Source: JACPLA01 sp035291905 (lineage in GTDB: Bacteria; Bacteroidota; Ignavibacteria; UBA10030). Taken from it: a stretch of DNA of 19,103 nucleotides. This document shows, in pieces, positions 6,725 to 14,741 of this stretch. The translations under genes and the position numbers were made by a program. The notes under the pieces were generated by a model, which was not told where the DNA came from, searched no databases, and saw nothing but the letters and a program-made list of their open reading frames with translations. Position 1 is the stretch's first letter. Each line of letters begins with the position of its first letter. Location of the stretch: positions 1-19,103 of the forward strand of contig DATDRF010000263.1 of assembly GCA_035291905.1 (NCBI GenBank). Direction: 5' to 3'.

Positions 6725-8863
6725 ATGACGTTCCTCAATCCCTTTGTACTTTTCGGTCTTGCCGCGGCGGCAATTCCGATCATCCTCCATCTTATCCACC
6801 TCCGCAAGCTCCGAACCATCGAATTCAGCACGGTAAGCTTCCTCAAGGAGCTTCAAAAGACGAAGATCCGCCGCCTGAAGCTTCGCCAGCTGCTCTTGCT
6901 CATACTCCGAACTCTCCTCGTTTTGCTCATCGTGCTGGCTTTCGCGCGGCCTACGCTGAAAGGAACATTTGCGGGTGGAAGCCGGGCGCTGACAACGGCA
7001 GTTCTGATTCTCGACGATTCAAACAGCATGACCGCCGCCGACGAGGAGGGCGAGTACTTCCGGCAGGCCAAGGATGCTGCATTGGGCATCGTCAATCTGC
7101 TTGAGGAAGGTGACGAGATCTATGTGATTCCGCTCTCGGCCTCTTCAGATGAAGGGACACGCGATCAGGCGGCCATTCGTGACCTCGCCGTCGTTCGAGC
7201 ACTCCTCAAAGACCTGCAAGTCACTTCTGTCCACAGGCATCTTGACGATGCCCTGCGTCTCGCCGCACGGCTTGTATCCGGTTCGAGAAACTTCAACAAA
7301 GAAGTCTATGTCATTTCAGACTTTCAGGCCGGCATCGTCACGCCCCATCGGACAAGGGATCAGGAACCGGCCGATCGATTTGAACCCGGCGTGAAATTCT
7401 TCTTCCTTCCTATCGGAAAAGGGAACATCGGCAACTTTGGAATCGCTTCATCGACCATTCCGAATTCCATCATCGAAGCAGGCAAGCCCTTTACCCTTGA
7501 CCTGGCTGTCGGCAATTTCTCCGAAGCCGATGCCCGAAACCATTTGGTCAGTGTTTTCCTGAACGGATCACGTGTTGCTCAGAAGGGCCTGGATATTCCG
7601 GCGGGACAAATTGTTCATTCCGAATTCTCGCTTGTCCCCAGGACAAACGGTTTCATTGACGGAATGATCGAGCTGGAAGATGATGACCTCCCCTTTGACA
7701 ACCGTTTCTATTTTTCTCTCCTTCTTCCGGAGCGGATTCGCATTCTCCTTGTCGGGACTGATGCCGACACGCGGTATTTGTCGCTGGCTCTCGCCGCCCG
7801 TGCGGGCGAATCATCGATGCTCACAGTGGACCGGGTAACATCCGACCGCGTCACGCCGGCCATTCTTTCAAATCGGGACGTGGTTTTTCTCACCAACGCA
7901 GGCCAGGAGACGGCAACTCTGGTGGAACATATTGCCGCCTTTGTTTCCGGCGGCGGTGGGCTCTTGCTTTTCCCCGGCCCCAAGACATCGCCTGCCGCTT
8001 TCAACAAACTCTATGCACGGCTCAGGCTCCCCAATCTCAGCCAGATTGAGGCAAAACCGTCCGGACAAAGCGTCGCCGCATTTGCCCGGATCGAACAGGT
8101 TGAACTCCGGCATCCTCTCTTCGAAGGGATGTTTGAACGGGAGAACAGCCGGTCCGCAGGTCATGATCGACGATCACTCGAAGCACCGGAGATCCGAACG
8201 CTGGCCCGATTCGTCCCGACGGCGACTGCCCTCTCCGTGATGACCTTGTCGAACGGCGCTCCGTTCTTCCTGGACCAGCGCAGCGGTTCGGGAAGAATAC
8301 TTATTGCCTGCGTACCGGCCACGCTTGAGTGGTCCGATTTTCCGCTGAAAGGGCTTTTTGTTCCCCTGATTCATCGATCGATCTCATACTTGACTCAGGA
8401 GCAGGTACAGCAGCAAGCGGCATTCATCGGCGACCCCCTCAGGCTGACCCTGCCAGATTCGCGAAGAGCACAACTGGTGGTCCAAACGCCGCACGGCATT
8501 GAAGCATCTGCCGTTCGCGATCCCGCGGCCGCAGCCTCACCCGTCGTGTTTACCGAAACAGAATATCCCGGCCTGTACACCGTGAAGGAGAATTTGATTC
8601 CTGTCGCAAAATTCGCGATCAATATCGACCCGGACGAATCGAAAACCTCGCGCGCCCATGAGGAGTTGATTCAGGCGATGATGGGGCGGGTTGGAATAGC
8701 GGCAAATGAAGTGACCACCATTGACCAGCCCGGGCGTGCAGACCGCGTTGTTCTTGAATCGCGGTTCGGCGTGGAACTCTGGAAGCATCTTCTCATCGCG
8801 GCTCTCGCAATCGCGATTGTCGAGATGATCATTGCACGTGACAGCAAGAGCGATTCCGCATGA
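6725..8863 (+). CDS. BatA-type aerotolerance protein with VWA domain
   Basis: A 712-aa inner-membrane protein. It opens with the BatA N-terminal module (FLNPFVLFGLAAAAIPIILH, 3-22, then HLRKLRTIEFSTVSFLKELQ), a second TM segment at about 55-74, a von Willebrand factor A domain about 90-240 with the MIDAS start DDSNS (D97-S99-S101), a middle beta-rich region, a class-I amidotransferase-like fold about 335-500 (ILLVGTDADTRYLSLAL, then FVSGGGGLLLFPG), and a last TM helix about 685-703. Family members with this length are common in Bacteroidota/Ignavibacteria and are of unclear function; the name comes from the Bacteroides aerotolerance operon. No MoxR ATPase or BatB/C/D partners are next to it. 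The stop overlaps the hflX start (ATGA), implying coupled translation. The ribosome site is poor and lies within a palindrome. Confidence 0.85.
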   Translation: MTFLNPFVLFGLAAAAIPIILHLIHLRKLRTIEFSTVSFLKELQKTKIRRLKLRQLLLLILRTLLVLLIVLAFARPTLKGTFAGGSRALTTAVLILDDSNSMTAADEEGEYFRQAKDAALGIVNLLEEGDEIYVIPLSASSDEGTRDQAAIRDLAVVRALLKDLQVTSVHRHLDDALRLAARLVSGSRNFNKEVYVISDFQAGIVTPHRTRDQEPADRFEPGVKFFFLPIGKGNIGNFGIASSTIPNSIIEAGKPFTLDLAVGNFSEADARNHLVSVFLNGSRVAQKGLDIPAGQIVHSEFSLVPRTNGFIDGMIELEDDDLPFDNRFYFSLLLPERIRILLVGTDADTRYLSLALAARAGESSMLTVDRVTSDRVTPAILSNRDVVFLTNAGQETATLVEHIAAFVSGGGGLLLFPGPKTSPAAFNKLYARLRLPNLSQIEAKPSGQSVAAFARIEQVELRHPLFEGMFERENSRSAGHDRRSLEAPEIRTLARFVPTATALSVMTLSNGAPFFLDQRSGSGRILIACVPATLEWSDFPLKGLFVPLIHRSISYLTQEQVQQQAAFIGDPLRLTLPDSRRAQLVVQTPHGIEASAVRDPAAAASPVVFTETEYPGLYTVKENLIPVAKFAINIDPDESKTSRAHEELIQAMMGRVGIAANEVTTIDQPGRADRVVLESRFGVELWKHLLIAALAIAIVEMIIARDSKSDSA

Positions 8864-10149
8864 TTGAACTTTCCAAATCGGACAGGGAGCGTTGTATCCT
8901 CGTGGGCGTTTCCACACGGACTACAGGAAGACAGGAAACCGAGGAACTGCTCGACGAACTTGCCCTTTTGGCCGATACGGCAGGAGGGGATGTCATTGCC
9001 CGCTTTACCCAGGATCGGGACCGAATCGACCCTGCATCGTTCATCGGCAAGGGTAAGGTCGAGGAACTTCGCGTCTTCGTCGAAGGCAATTCCATTCCTC
9101 TTGTTGTGTTCGACGACGACCTCTCGGCCGTACAGGTCCGCAACCTCGAGCGCGATCTGGACTGCAAAGTCCTTGACCGAAGCGCGCTCATTCTCGATAT
9201 CTTTGCCGCGCGGGCGAAATCGATGGAGGCGAGGACCCAGGTGGAACTTGCCCAGCTGCAGTACCTTCTTCCACGGCTTACGCGACAATGGACACACCTC
9301 TCCAAGCAATTCGGCGGCATCGGGACAAAGGGACCCGGCGAGACCCAGATCGAGACCGATCGAAGGATGATTCGGGCAAGGATCAGTCATCTCAAGGAGA
9401 AACTCGACCGCATCGGCAGGCAACGAACAACCCAGCGACGGGGGAGAGAAAAACACACGCGCGCAGCGATGGTGGGTTACACCAATGTCGGAAAATCGAC
9501 GCTACTCAACTCTCTCTCCGGCTCCGAAGTTTTCGTTGAGAACCGCCTCTTTGCGACTCTCGATCCGACAACCCGGCTTGTGCCCCTCACACAGGGTGTC
9601 GAAATCCTTGTAACCGATACCGTCGGTTTCATTCGCAAACTCCCCCATCATCTTGTCGCCTCGTTCAAAAGTACCCTGGAAGAAATTACCGAGGCGGATC
9701 TCTTGCTCCACATTGCCGATATTTCCAGCCGCGTGTTCGAGCACCAGATCAAGATCGTTCAGGAGACCCTCCATGACCTGGGCTGCAGCACAAAGCCGAC
9801 GCTGATGGTTTTCAACAAGATCGACCGATTGGCCGACCGCGGAGTCCTCCACGATGTCGCAAAAGAGTTCCCGAATTCGGTCTTTATTTCAGCGAAGCGT
9901 GGCATCAATCTCCCCGGCCTGAAAAACGAGGTCTTTGGACTTCTGGAAAAGGAGTTCGTCGAAAAGGTGTTTACCATCTCTCAGGAACACCAGAAGGTTA
10001 TTTCCTACCTCTATTCCATCGGAGAAATACGGGAGAAGACATATCAGGATAACTCCGTTGTCCTGAAGGTCAGAATTCCAAAGAAAGATGAGGAACGTCT
10101 GAACCAGATTATCGCTTCAGGGGGATCGAAGCTGACAGACCGCGATTAG
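8860..10149 (+). CDS. hflX: GTPase HflX
   Basis: A 429-aa ribosome-associated GTPase that in other bacteria splits stalled or inactive 70S ribosomes under stress. The N-terminal HflX domain (about 12-180) carries ASFIGKGKVEEL (59-70), FDDDLSAVQVRNLE (84-97) and GGIGTKGPGETQIETDRR (152-169), followed by a coiled-coil linker. The G domain has G1 GYTNVGKS (206-213), Thr in DPTTR (G2), G3 DTVGF (253-257), G4 NKID (319-322) and G5 SAK (344-346). Length is that of E. coli HflX (about 426 aa). The start ATG at 8860 overlaps the upstream TGA. The TAG stop at 10147-10149 overlaps by four bases the TAA of the convergent ArsC-family gene, and no terminator lies between them, so antisense read-through of both 3' ends is likely. 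Confidence 0.97.
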   Translation: MIELSKSDRERCILVGVSTRTTGRQETEELLDELALLADTAGGDVIARFTQDRDRIDPASFIGKGKVEELRVFVEGNSIPLVVFDDDLSAVQVRNLERDLDCKVLDRSALILDIFAARAKSMEARTQVELAQLQYLLPRLTRQWTHLSKQFGGIGTKGPGETQIETDRRMIRARISHLKEKLDRIGRQRTTQRRGREKHTRAAMVGYTNVGKSTLLNSLSGSEVFVENRLFATLDPTTRLVPLTQGVEILVTDTVGFIRKLPHHLVASFKSTLEEITEADLLLHIADISSRVFEHQIKIVQETLHDLGCSTKPTLMVFNKIDRLADRGVLHDVAKEFPNSVFISAKRGINLPGLKNEVFGLLEKEFVEKVFTISQEHQKVISYLYSIGEIREKTYQDNSVVLKVRIPKKDEERLNQIIASGGSKLTDRD

Positions 10150-10496
10150 AGGATCGTGCGGATGGTTTCGGCGGGGCGTGCAAGGATGGCCCGGTCGCCC
10201 TTTTCAACGATGGGACGTTGTATCAAATCGGGGTGTAGTACCAGAAGATCGATCACGGCATCATCGGACAATTCCTTCTCTGCAAGGCCCAGCTCCCTGT
10301 AAAGAGGTTCTTTCTTCCTCAGCAAATCTTTGGCGGGAATACCCATCTTTTTCACAAGCGATTTGAGTTTCTTACGGGGGATCGGCTCGAGGTAGTAATT
10401 CACCGATTCGAAATCCACCCCCGACTCCCTAAGAATTTGGTGGACCTGTTTGCAGGTCGTGCAGGTTGGTTTCTGATAGATCGTGATCGCTGCCAT
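10146..10496 (-). CDS. ArsC-family thioredoxin-fold reductase (probable arsenate reductase)
   Basis: A 116-aa member of the ArsC/Spx/YffB family. It keeps every residue used by the E. coli plasmid-type ArsC at the same number: Cys12, Arg60 (DLLRKKE), Arg94 (QRPIV) and Arg107 (LARP). It also has a second Cys at 15, giving a C-T-T-C redox motif like Spx-type members and unlike plasmid ArsC. The ELGLAEKELSDD stretch also matches ArsC proteins. So glutaredoxin- or thioredoxin-linked arsenate reduction is the best guess, but this family is often annotated beyond the evidence, and no arsenite pump or ArsR is nearby. It is the last gene of the hutH-add operon: add ends TAA and this ATG follows with no gap (TAAATG). 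Confidence 0.85.
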   Translation of the reverse strand: MAAITIYQKPTCTTCKQVHQILRESGVDFESVNYYLEPIPRKKLKSLVKKMGIPAKDLLRKKEPLYRELGLAEKELSDDAVIDLLVLHPDLIQRPIVEKGDRAILARPAETIRTIL

Positions 10497-11585
10497 TTAC
10501 GAATGAGCCAGTTTTGCCCGCGCTTTCGCGTATCCCGGCTTGATGACATCATAGATGATGCCGATTCGCTTCTTGTAGGGCATGAATGCGCTCTTCATCG
10601 CGTTGATGGTAAGTTTTTCAAGGTCGTCGATCTTCAGGTGAAAAGCCTCCGCTGCTGCCTTGAACTCGTCCGAGAGGGTGATTTTACTCATAAGTCGGTC
10701 GTCCGTATTCAGCATCACCCTGAATTTGTACTTGTACAGAATCCCAAAGGGATGGTCTTGGAGATTCTTGACTGCACCGGTGTGAATATTGCTTGTCAGG
10801 CAGATTTCGAGCGGAATTCTCTTATCAAGTACGTACTGGGCAAGCGTTCCCATGTTCTGAACGGTCCCATCCTTGATCTTCATATCTTCAATCAGTCTTG
10901 TGGCATGACCGATACGGTGCGCCCCGCACCACTGGATTGCCTGCCAGATCGATTCCTTTCCGAACGCCTCGCCCGCGTGTACCGTGATGTTGAAATTCTC
11001 CCTCTGGATGAAATGAAACGCATCCACATGCTTTTTGGGCGGGTATCCCCCTTCTTCGCCTGCGAGGTCGAATCCCACCACTCCGTGCTGACGAAAGTCC
11101 ACGGCAAGTTCGGCAATCTCCATGGAGATCGCCGGTTTCATGTTCCTCATGGCGCAAAGGATCAATCCGAATTCCACTCCAAAGTCTTTCTTTCCGCGCT
11201 CCAGGCCTTTAAGGACTGACCGGACAACAGTTTCGAGGTGGAGGCCTTTCTGTTGATGGAAGATCGGCGCAAACCTCGTTTCCAGATACACCACGCCGTC
11301 ACGGTGCATATCCTCCATTGTCTCATAGGCAACCCGTTCGAGAGCGTCCTCAGTCTGCATGACTCCGCACGTGTGGTCGAATCCTTCGAGGAAGAGCGGC
11401 AGACTTCCCCTCGTCGCCCCCCGATGAAACCATGTTTCAAGCTCACGCGGATTGGTCGTGGGAAGGTTTTTGTATCCGTGCTCCCTCGCGAGTTCAATAA
11501 CGGTCGATGCACGGACTCCGCCGTCGAGGTGATCGTGAAGAAGTACCTTTGGTAAAGACCGAATCAGGTCAAGTTTCAGTTTCAT
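10497..11585 (-). CDS. add: Adenosine deaminase
   Basis: A 362-aa zinc enzyme of purine salvage that deaminates adenosine (and deoxyadenosine) to inosine and ammonia in the cytosol. The full metal and catalytic set is visible: HDHLDG (H17, H19), HAGE (H203 zinc ligand, catalytic E206), HRIGHA (H227), LTSN (263-266), and NTDD (zinc ligand D295, D296). The substrate-binding GFDLAGEE segment is at 171-178. Length fits the family (330-365). The start ATG shares one base with the hutH stop (TAATG), and the next gene follows directly, so it is the middle gene of a tight three-gene operon. A related aminodeoxyfutalosine or adenine deaminase is possible, since the family is broad, but the motifs favour adenosine. 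Confidence 0.92.
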   Translation of the reverse strand: MKLKLDLIRSLPKVLLHDHLDGGVRASTVIELAREHGYKNLPTTNPRELETWFHRGATRGSLPLFLEGFDHTCGVMQTEDALERVAYETMEDMHRDGVVYLETRFAPIFHQQKGLHLETVVRSVLKGLERGKKDFGVEFGLILCAMRNMKPAISMEIAELAVDFRQHGVVGFDLAGEEGGYPPKKHVDAFHFIQRENFNITVHAGEAFGKESIWQAIQWCGAHRIGHATRLIEDMKIKDGTVQNMGTLAQYVLDKRIPLEICLTSNIHTGAVKNLQDHPFGILYKYKFRVMLNTDDRLMSKITLSDEFKAAAEAFHLKIDDLEKLTINAMKSAFMPYKKRIGIIYDVIKPGYAKARAKLAHS

Positions 11586-13162
11586 TATTCACCCAGGGAG
11601 CCCACAACATGCTCCACAGCCTCCAAAACGGAATTTGATTTGACAAGTTGAATGGCCGTCTGAATGTCGGGATATAACAGACGATCCGCATCCAGGTGAC
11701 GGATGTGGGCCCTGATCAGCCGATGTGCCGCTTCGACTCCGCGGCCGGCGGTCATGAGCCGATTGCCTTCTCTCTTCCTTGTGAAGTCCAGACCCTGCGC
11801 AGCGCACAGGAGTTCTATGGCGATCACGGTCTGCGCATTCTTCAGTACACGCCATGCTTTTTGTGCACTGATCGATCCCATGCTGTTGTGGTCCTCCTGG
11901 TTCGCCGAGGTGGGGATGGAATCAACACTCCCCGGATGACAAAGAACCTTGTTCTCTGACACGATCGAAGCCGCGGTGTACTGTGCGATCATCAACCCCG
12001 AATTGAGCCCCCCTTTTTGCGTAAGGAACCTCGGGAGTCCGCTCAACGAACCGTTGACGAGACGTTCGATCCGGCGCTCGGAGATGTTCGCGAGCTCAGA
12101 CATGGCGATGGCCAGAAAGTCCATTGCAAGGGCTATCGGCTGGCCGTGAAAATTTCCGCCTTCAAGATGAATCCGGTCTTTGGGAAAAATGAGCGGGTTG
12201 TCGTTGGCCGAATTCATTTCAACAGATACGGCGTTCGCCACATATTCGATTGCGTCACGCGATGCGCCGTGAACCTGCGGCATGCAGCGAAGCGAGTAAG
12301 CGTCCTGGACCCGCGGGTCGTTGAAACGATGTGACTCGCGTATCTCACTTCCCTTCATCATGCGACGGATATTGGCGGCGACGGTAATCTGTCCCTTGTA
12401 AGGACGAAGACGATGAATTCGCTCATCGAACGGCGTATCGCTTCCGCGAAGCGCCTCAAGACTCAAAGCACCGGCGATATCAGCATAGGAGGCAAGATCC
12501 CGCGCCTGCTTTACCGCCAGCCCGGCATAGGCAGTCATCATCTGCGTACCGTTGACGAGCGCAAGTCCTTCCTTCGCCTTCAGCCTCACAGGCTTCAGAT
12601 GATGGGCGCGCAATGCCGAGGCCGCCGGGCGTTGACCCGATCTTCGGTCATTCCATACATTTCCCTTCCCTATCATGGTGAGGACAAGATGGGAAAGCTG
12701 CACAAGATCGCCGCTCGATCCCACCGAACCTTGCGACGGGATGACCGGAACGATGTCGTTGTTGAGCATCGCGGCAAGCATCTCGAGAATCTCGGTACGA
12801 ACACCGGAATATCCTTTTGCCAGCGCGTTGATTCTCAGCGCCATCATCGCCCTGACGATCTCCGTGGGAAGAGGTTCCCCTGCGCCAGCCGAATGGCTCA
12901 GAATCAGGTTTTCCTGAAGCTGCTCGATGTCCTCAGGGCTTATGCGAACCGAACTGAATTCCCCAAACCCCGTTGTTACTCCGTACACCTTTTCGTTCGA
13001 GCGCACCCATTGTTCAACGAGGCGGCGGGCTTCTGCTACGCGTAATTTTGTTGCCGGCTTGAGACCGACCGGCCTTCGACGGAGGGCGATGTCTTCAAGG
13101 AGATTGCTGGTGAGCGATTGCCCGTCGAGGAATACCGGACTTTGACGTTTCTTCTTTGCCAT
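11585..13162 (-). CDS. hutH: Histidine ammonia-lyase (MIO enzyme with Ser-Ser-Gly triad)
   Basis: A 525-aa aromatic amino acid lyase, predicted to convert L-histidine to urocanate and ammonia. Motifs: YGVTTGFGEFS (60-70, catalytic Tyr60), NLILSHSAGAGEPL (85-98, the Ser-His pair typical of histidine lyases), the MIO region GSVGSSGDLVQLSH (145-158), NGTQMM (204-209), YSLRCMPQVHG (289-299), NSANDNPL (317-324), GGNFHG (335-340), SENK (402-405, Glu403 expected to contact the imidazole) and TSANQEDH (418-425). The MIO cofactor normally forms from Ala-Ser-Gly; here the triad is Ser-Ser-Gly. The stretch GDLVQLSH is also seen in Flavobacterium-type tyrosine lyases, so another aromatic substrate is possible, but SENK and hutU nearby favour histidine. 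It is the first gene of the operon with add and the ArsC-like gene. No clear Shine-Dalgarno precedes ATG 13162. Confidence 0.9.
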   Translation of the reverse strand: MAKKKRQSPVFLDGQSLTSNLLEDIALRRRPVGLKPATKLRVAEARRLVEQWVRSNEKVYGVTTGFGEFSSVRISPEDIEQLQENLILSHSAGAGEPLPTEIVRAMMALRINALAKGYSGVRTEILEMLAAMLNNDIVPVIPSQGSVGSSGDLVQLSHLVLTMIGKGNVWNDRRSGQRPAASALRAHHLKPVRLKAKEGLALVNGTQMMTAYAGLAVKQARDLASYADIAGALSLEALRGSDTPFDERIHRLRPYKGQITVAANIRRMMKGSEIRESHRFNDPRVQDAYSLRCMPQVHGASRDAIEYVANAVSVEMNSANDNPLIFPKDRIHLEGGNFHGQPIALAMDFLAIAMSELANISERRIERLVNGSLSGLPRFLTQKGGLNSGLMIAQYTAASIVSENKVLCHPGSVDSIPTSANQEDHNSMGSISAQKAWRVLKNAQTVIAIELLCAAQGLDFTRKREGNRLMTAGRGVEAAHRLIRAHIRHLDADRLLYPDIQTAIQLVKSNSVLEAVEHVVGSLGE

Positions 13163-13210
13163 TGAGAATCAATGTAGCAGTGACTCTTCTGAAATTCAAC
13201 AACTCAATAC

Positions 13211-13443
13211 TCCGGTGTTCTCTGTCCTCCTCTGTGGGACCTGCCTGCGTACGCCCCCCGCAAGCACGCTGTGCGGTGCCTGCTGCCGGAGTGCGGCCTG
13301 CACGAGAAGCGAAATTCCGATAATTGTCCGGTACGCAGGCGGGGACAGGTGCCGATCATTTCATCATGAAAAGTCACAACTGAAGCGGCAAGCAGGTCTG
13401 TGATTAAATGCTTCTACCACAAAGGACACAAAGTCACTAAGGG
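13211..13443. repeat. Repeat-rich divergent intergenic region with nested inverted repeats
   Basis: The 398-base gap between the divergent hutH and kinase genes holds no convincing gene. A CCACARAGG-type motif with ACARAG after it occurs on the minus strand at about 13239-13211 and on the plus strand at about 13416-13443, facing inward; the right copy has a 9-base period (CACAAAGGA, CACAAAGTC, ACTAAGGGC). Nested inside, GCCTGCGTAC (13243-13252) pairs perfectly with GTACGCAGGC (13331-13340), enclosing about 78 GC-rich bases with smaller hairpins (for example GCCG/CGGC around 13286). This looks like a dispersed intergenic repeat rather than a promoter. Promoters for both flanking genes must also be here but I cannot place them. 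Confidence 0.5.
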
Positions 13444-13560
13444 CAGCGAGAAATACCGACGAAGAGTCACGCTCAGGGAATGATTGACTTTGCCCTCGAA
13501 TCTCGTTATCATCCTAACCAGAAAATTGCCTTTCAACGAGAGCCCCCGCACACAGTAATC

Positions 13561-14664
13561 ATGGCCGATAAAATCACCGTTCTCATCGCCGACGACGAAG
13601 ATGGACTCCGTTCAACCATCGCTGCATGGCTGAACGATGAGGGCTTTGCCGTTGACGAGGCGCCGGATGGAAAAGAGGCCATCAGGAAGATTCAGGTGAA
13701 GGATTTTGATATCGCGCTGCTCGATATCAAGATGCCGGGGGCCAACGGACTTGAGGTCCTGAGATACATCAGAAAGAATTCCGGATCGACAGAAGTAGTA
13801 ATGATGACCGGAATGAGCGACGTCACGATGGCTGTCGAGGCCATGAAACTGGGGGCCAGGGAGTATCTCACCAAACCCCTGGACATGGATCAGCTTGTTC
13901 CGCAGCTCCGCAATCTTCTCCAGAAAAGGGACGCCGAGGACAGGATCCGCCGCCTGCAGTCCGAGCACACTGCCCGGCTCCTCTACGACCTGCACAACCC
14001 CATCGCCGGGCTCAAACAAAGTATCGGGTACCTTCTGAAGGGGATGGCCGGCCCACTCGGCGATCACCAGAAGGAGCTTCTCGGGTACATGACCAATTCC
14101 ATCGACAAGGTCGTCCTGCTGTTGAACGACATGATGGATCTGACGAAGCTCGAAGGCGGCAGAGTTCGCCTGAACGAGGGGATCGGCAATCTGGGTGACA
14201 GCCTCACCAAGGTCATTCAGGAATTCCAGATTCCCATAAAATCCAACAAGATTACGCTCGATCAGCTCATCGAGCCGGATCTCCCGCCGCTTGAGTACGA
14301 TTCGGAAAAGATTGAACAGGTCATCCAGAACTTCCTGAGCAACGCGGTCAAGTATACACCCGTGCAGGGCGCAATCGTGGGGCAGATCCGAAAGGTTCAA
14401 CTGGTCATGGAAGAGGGCCAGATCCCAACCGACTTCCTGATGCTCTCCGTTTTTAACAGCGGCTCAGGCATTCCGAAAAATGAAATACCGCTCATTTTCG
14501 ACCGCTACCGCAACGTCACAGCCGGAAAAGATAACAAACAGCAGACCACCGGACTCGGCCTGATCATCTGTCAGCGCATCATCGAAGCTCACAACGGAAA
14601 GATCTGGGTCGAATCGGAACCAGGTAAAGGCGCCACGTTCTACTTCGCTCTTCCCATCAGATAG
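13561..14664 (+). CDS. Soluble REC-histidine kinase (response regulator fused to HisKA/HATPase)
   Basis: A 367-aa cytosolic two-component protein with no membrane segment. Receiver domain 1-122: acidic pair DDED (11-14), phospho-acceptor Asp55 in LLDIKMPG, Thr83 in MMTG, and Lys105 in LTKPLD. Dimerisation/phosphotransfer helix about 134-200 with H145 in YDLHNPIAGLKQS, a non-standard H-box in which the residue after His is Asn, not Glu. ATPase domain about 210-367: N-box QNFLSNAVKY (256-265), G1 FNSGSGI (298-304, Asn replacing the usual Asp), F-box-like LIFDRY, and G2 TGLGL (330-334). The frame is open from 13480, but the first residues there are not family-like; ATG 13561 begins directly at the receiver fold (MADKITVLIADDE). 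The ribosome site is weak. It is followed by a SixA-type phosphatase 77 bases on. No DNA-binding output domain is present, so its target must be another protein. Confidence 0.9.
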   Translation: MADKITVLIADDEDGLRSTIAAWLNDEGFAVDEAPDGKEAIRKIQVKDFDIALLDIKMPGANGLEVLRYIRKNSGSTEVVMMTGMSDVTMAVEAMKLGAREYLTKPLDMDQLVPQLRNLLQKRDAEDRIRRLQSEHTARLLYDLHNPIAGLKQSIGYLLKGMAGPLGDHQKELLGYMTNSIDKVVLLLNDMMDLTKLEGGRVRLNEGIGNLGDSLTKVIQEFQIPIKSNKITLDQLIEPDLPPLEYDSEKIEQVIQNFLSNAVKYTPVQGAIVGQIRKVQLVMEEGQIPTDFLMLSVFNSGSGIPKNEIPLIFDRYRNVTAGKDNKQQTTGLGLIICQRIIEAHNGKIWVESEPGKGATFYFALPIR

Positions 14665-14741
14665 CAAACCCCGATCTTCCCGATGAGAGCTCCTTTATCT
14701 CCATCTCTCATTTGTTATGAAGGTCATCCGGTAACGCTCTC

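Noticed and set aside
6592..6846. Longer start for the patatin gene
   Set aside because: The extension overlaps the divergent batA-like coding start and would bury the signal peptide at residue 86.
10437..11219. 260-codon open frame on the plus strand
   Set aside because: Antisense to add and the ArsC-family gene, whose catalytic motifs are complete; the frame shows no family resemblance.
13215..13403. 62-codon Cys-rich open frame in the hutH-kinase gap
   Set aside because: It runs through the inverted-repeat element, has no ribosome site, and its Cys content comes from the repeat composition.
13163..13560. Insertion sequence or structured RNA gene in the divergent gap
   Set aside because: No transposase frame and no match I can make to a known RNA or riboswitch; kept only as a repeat-rich region.
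13480..13560. Upstream start for the REC-kinase
   Set aside because: The extra 27 residues are not receiver-like, and the ATG at 13561 begins exactly at the receiver fold.
13612..14400. 262-codon open frame on the minus strand
   Set aside because: Antisense shadow of the REC-histidine kinase gene.
14683..14711. Hairpin ATGAGAG/CTCTCAT between the kinase and sixA
   Set aside because: Stem of 7 bp with a 15-base AT-rich loop and no T-run; too weak to call a terminator.
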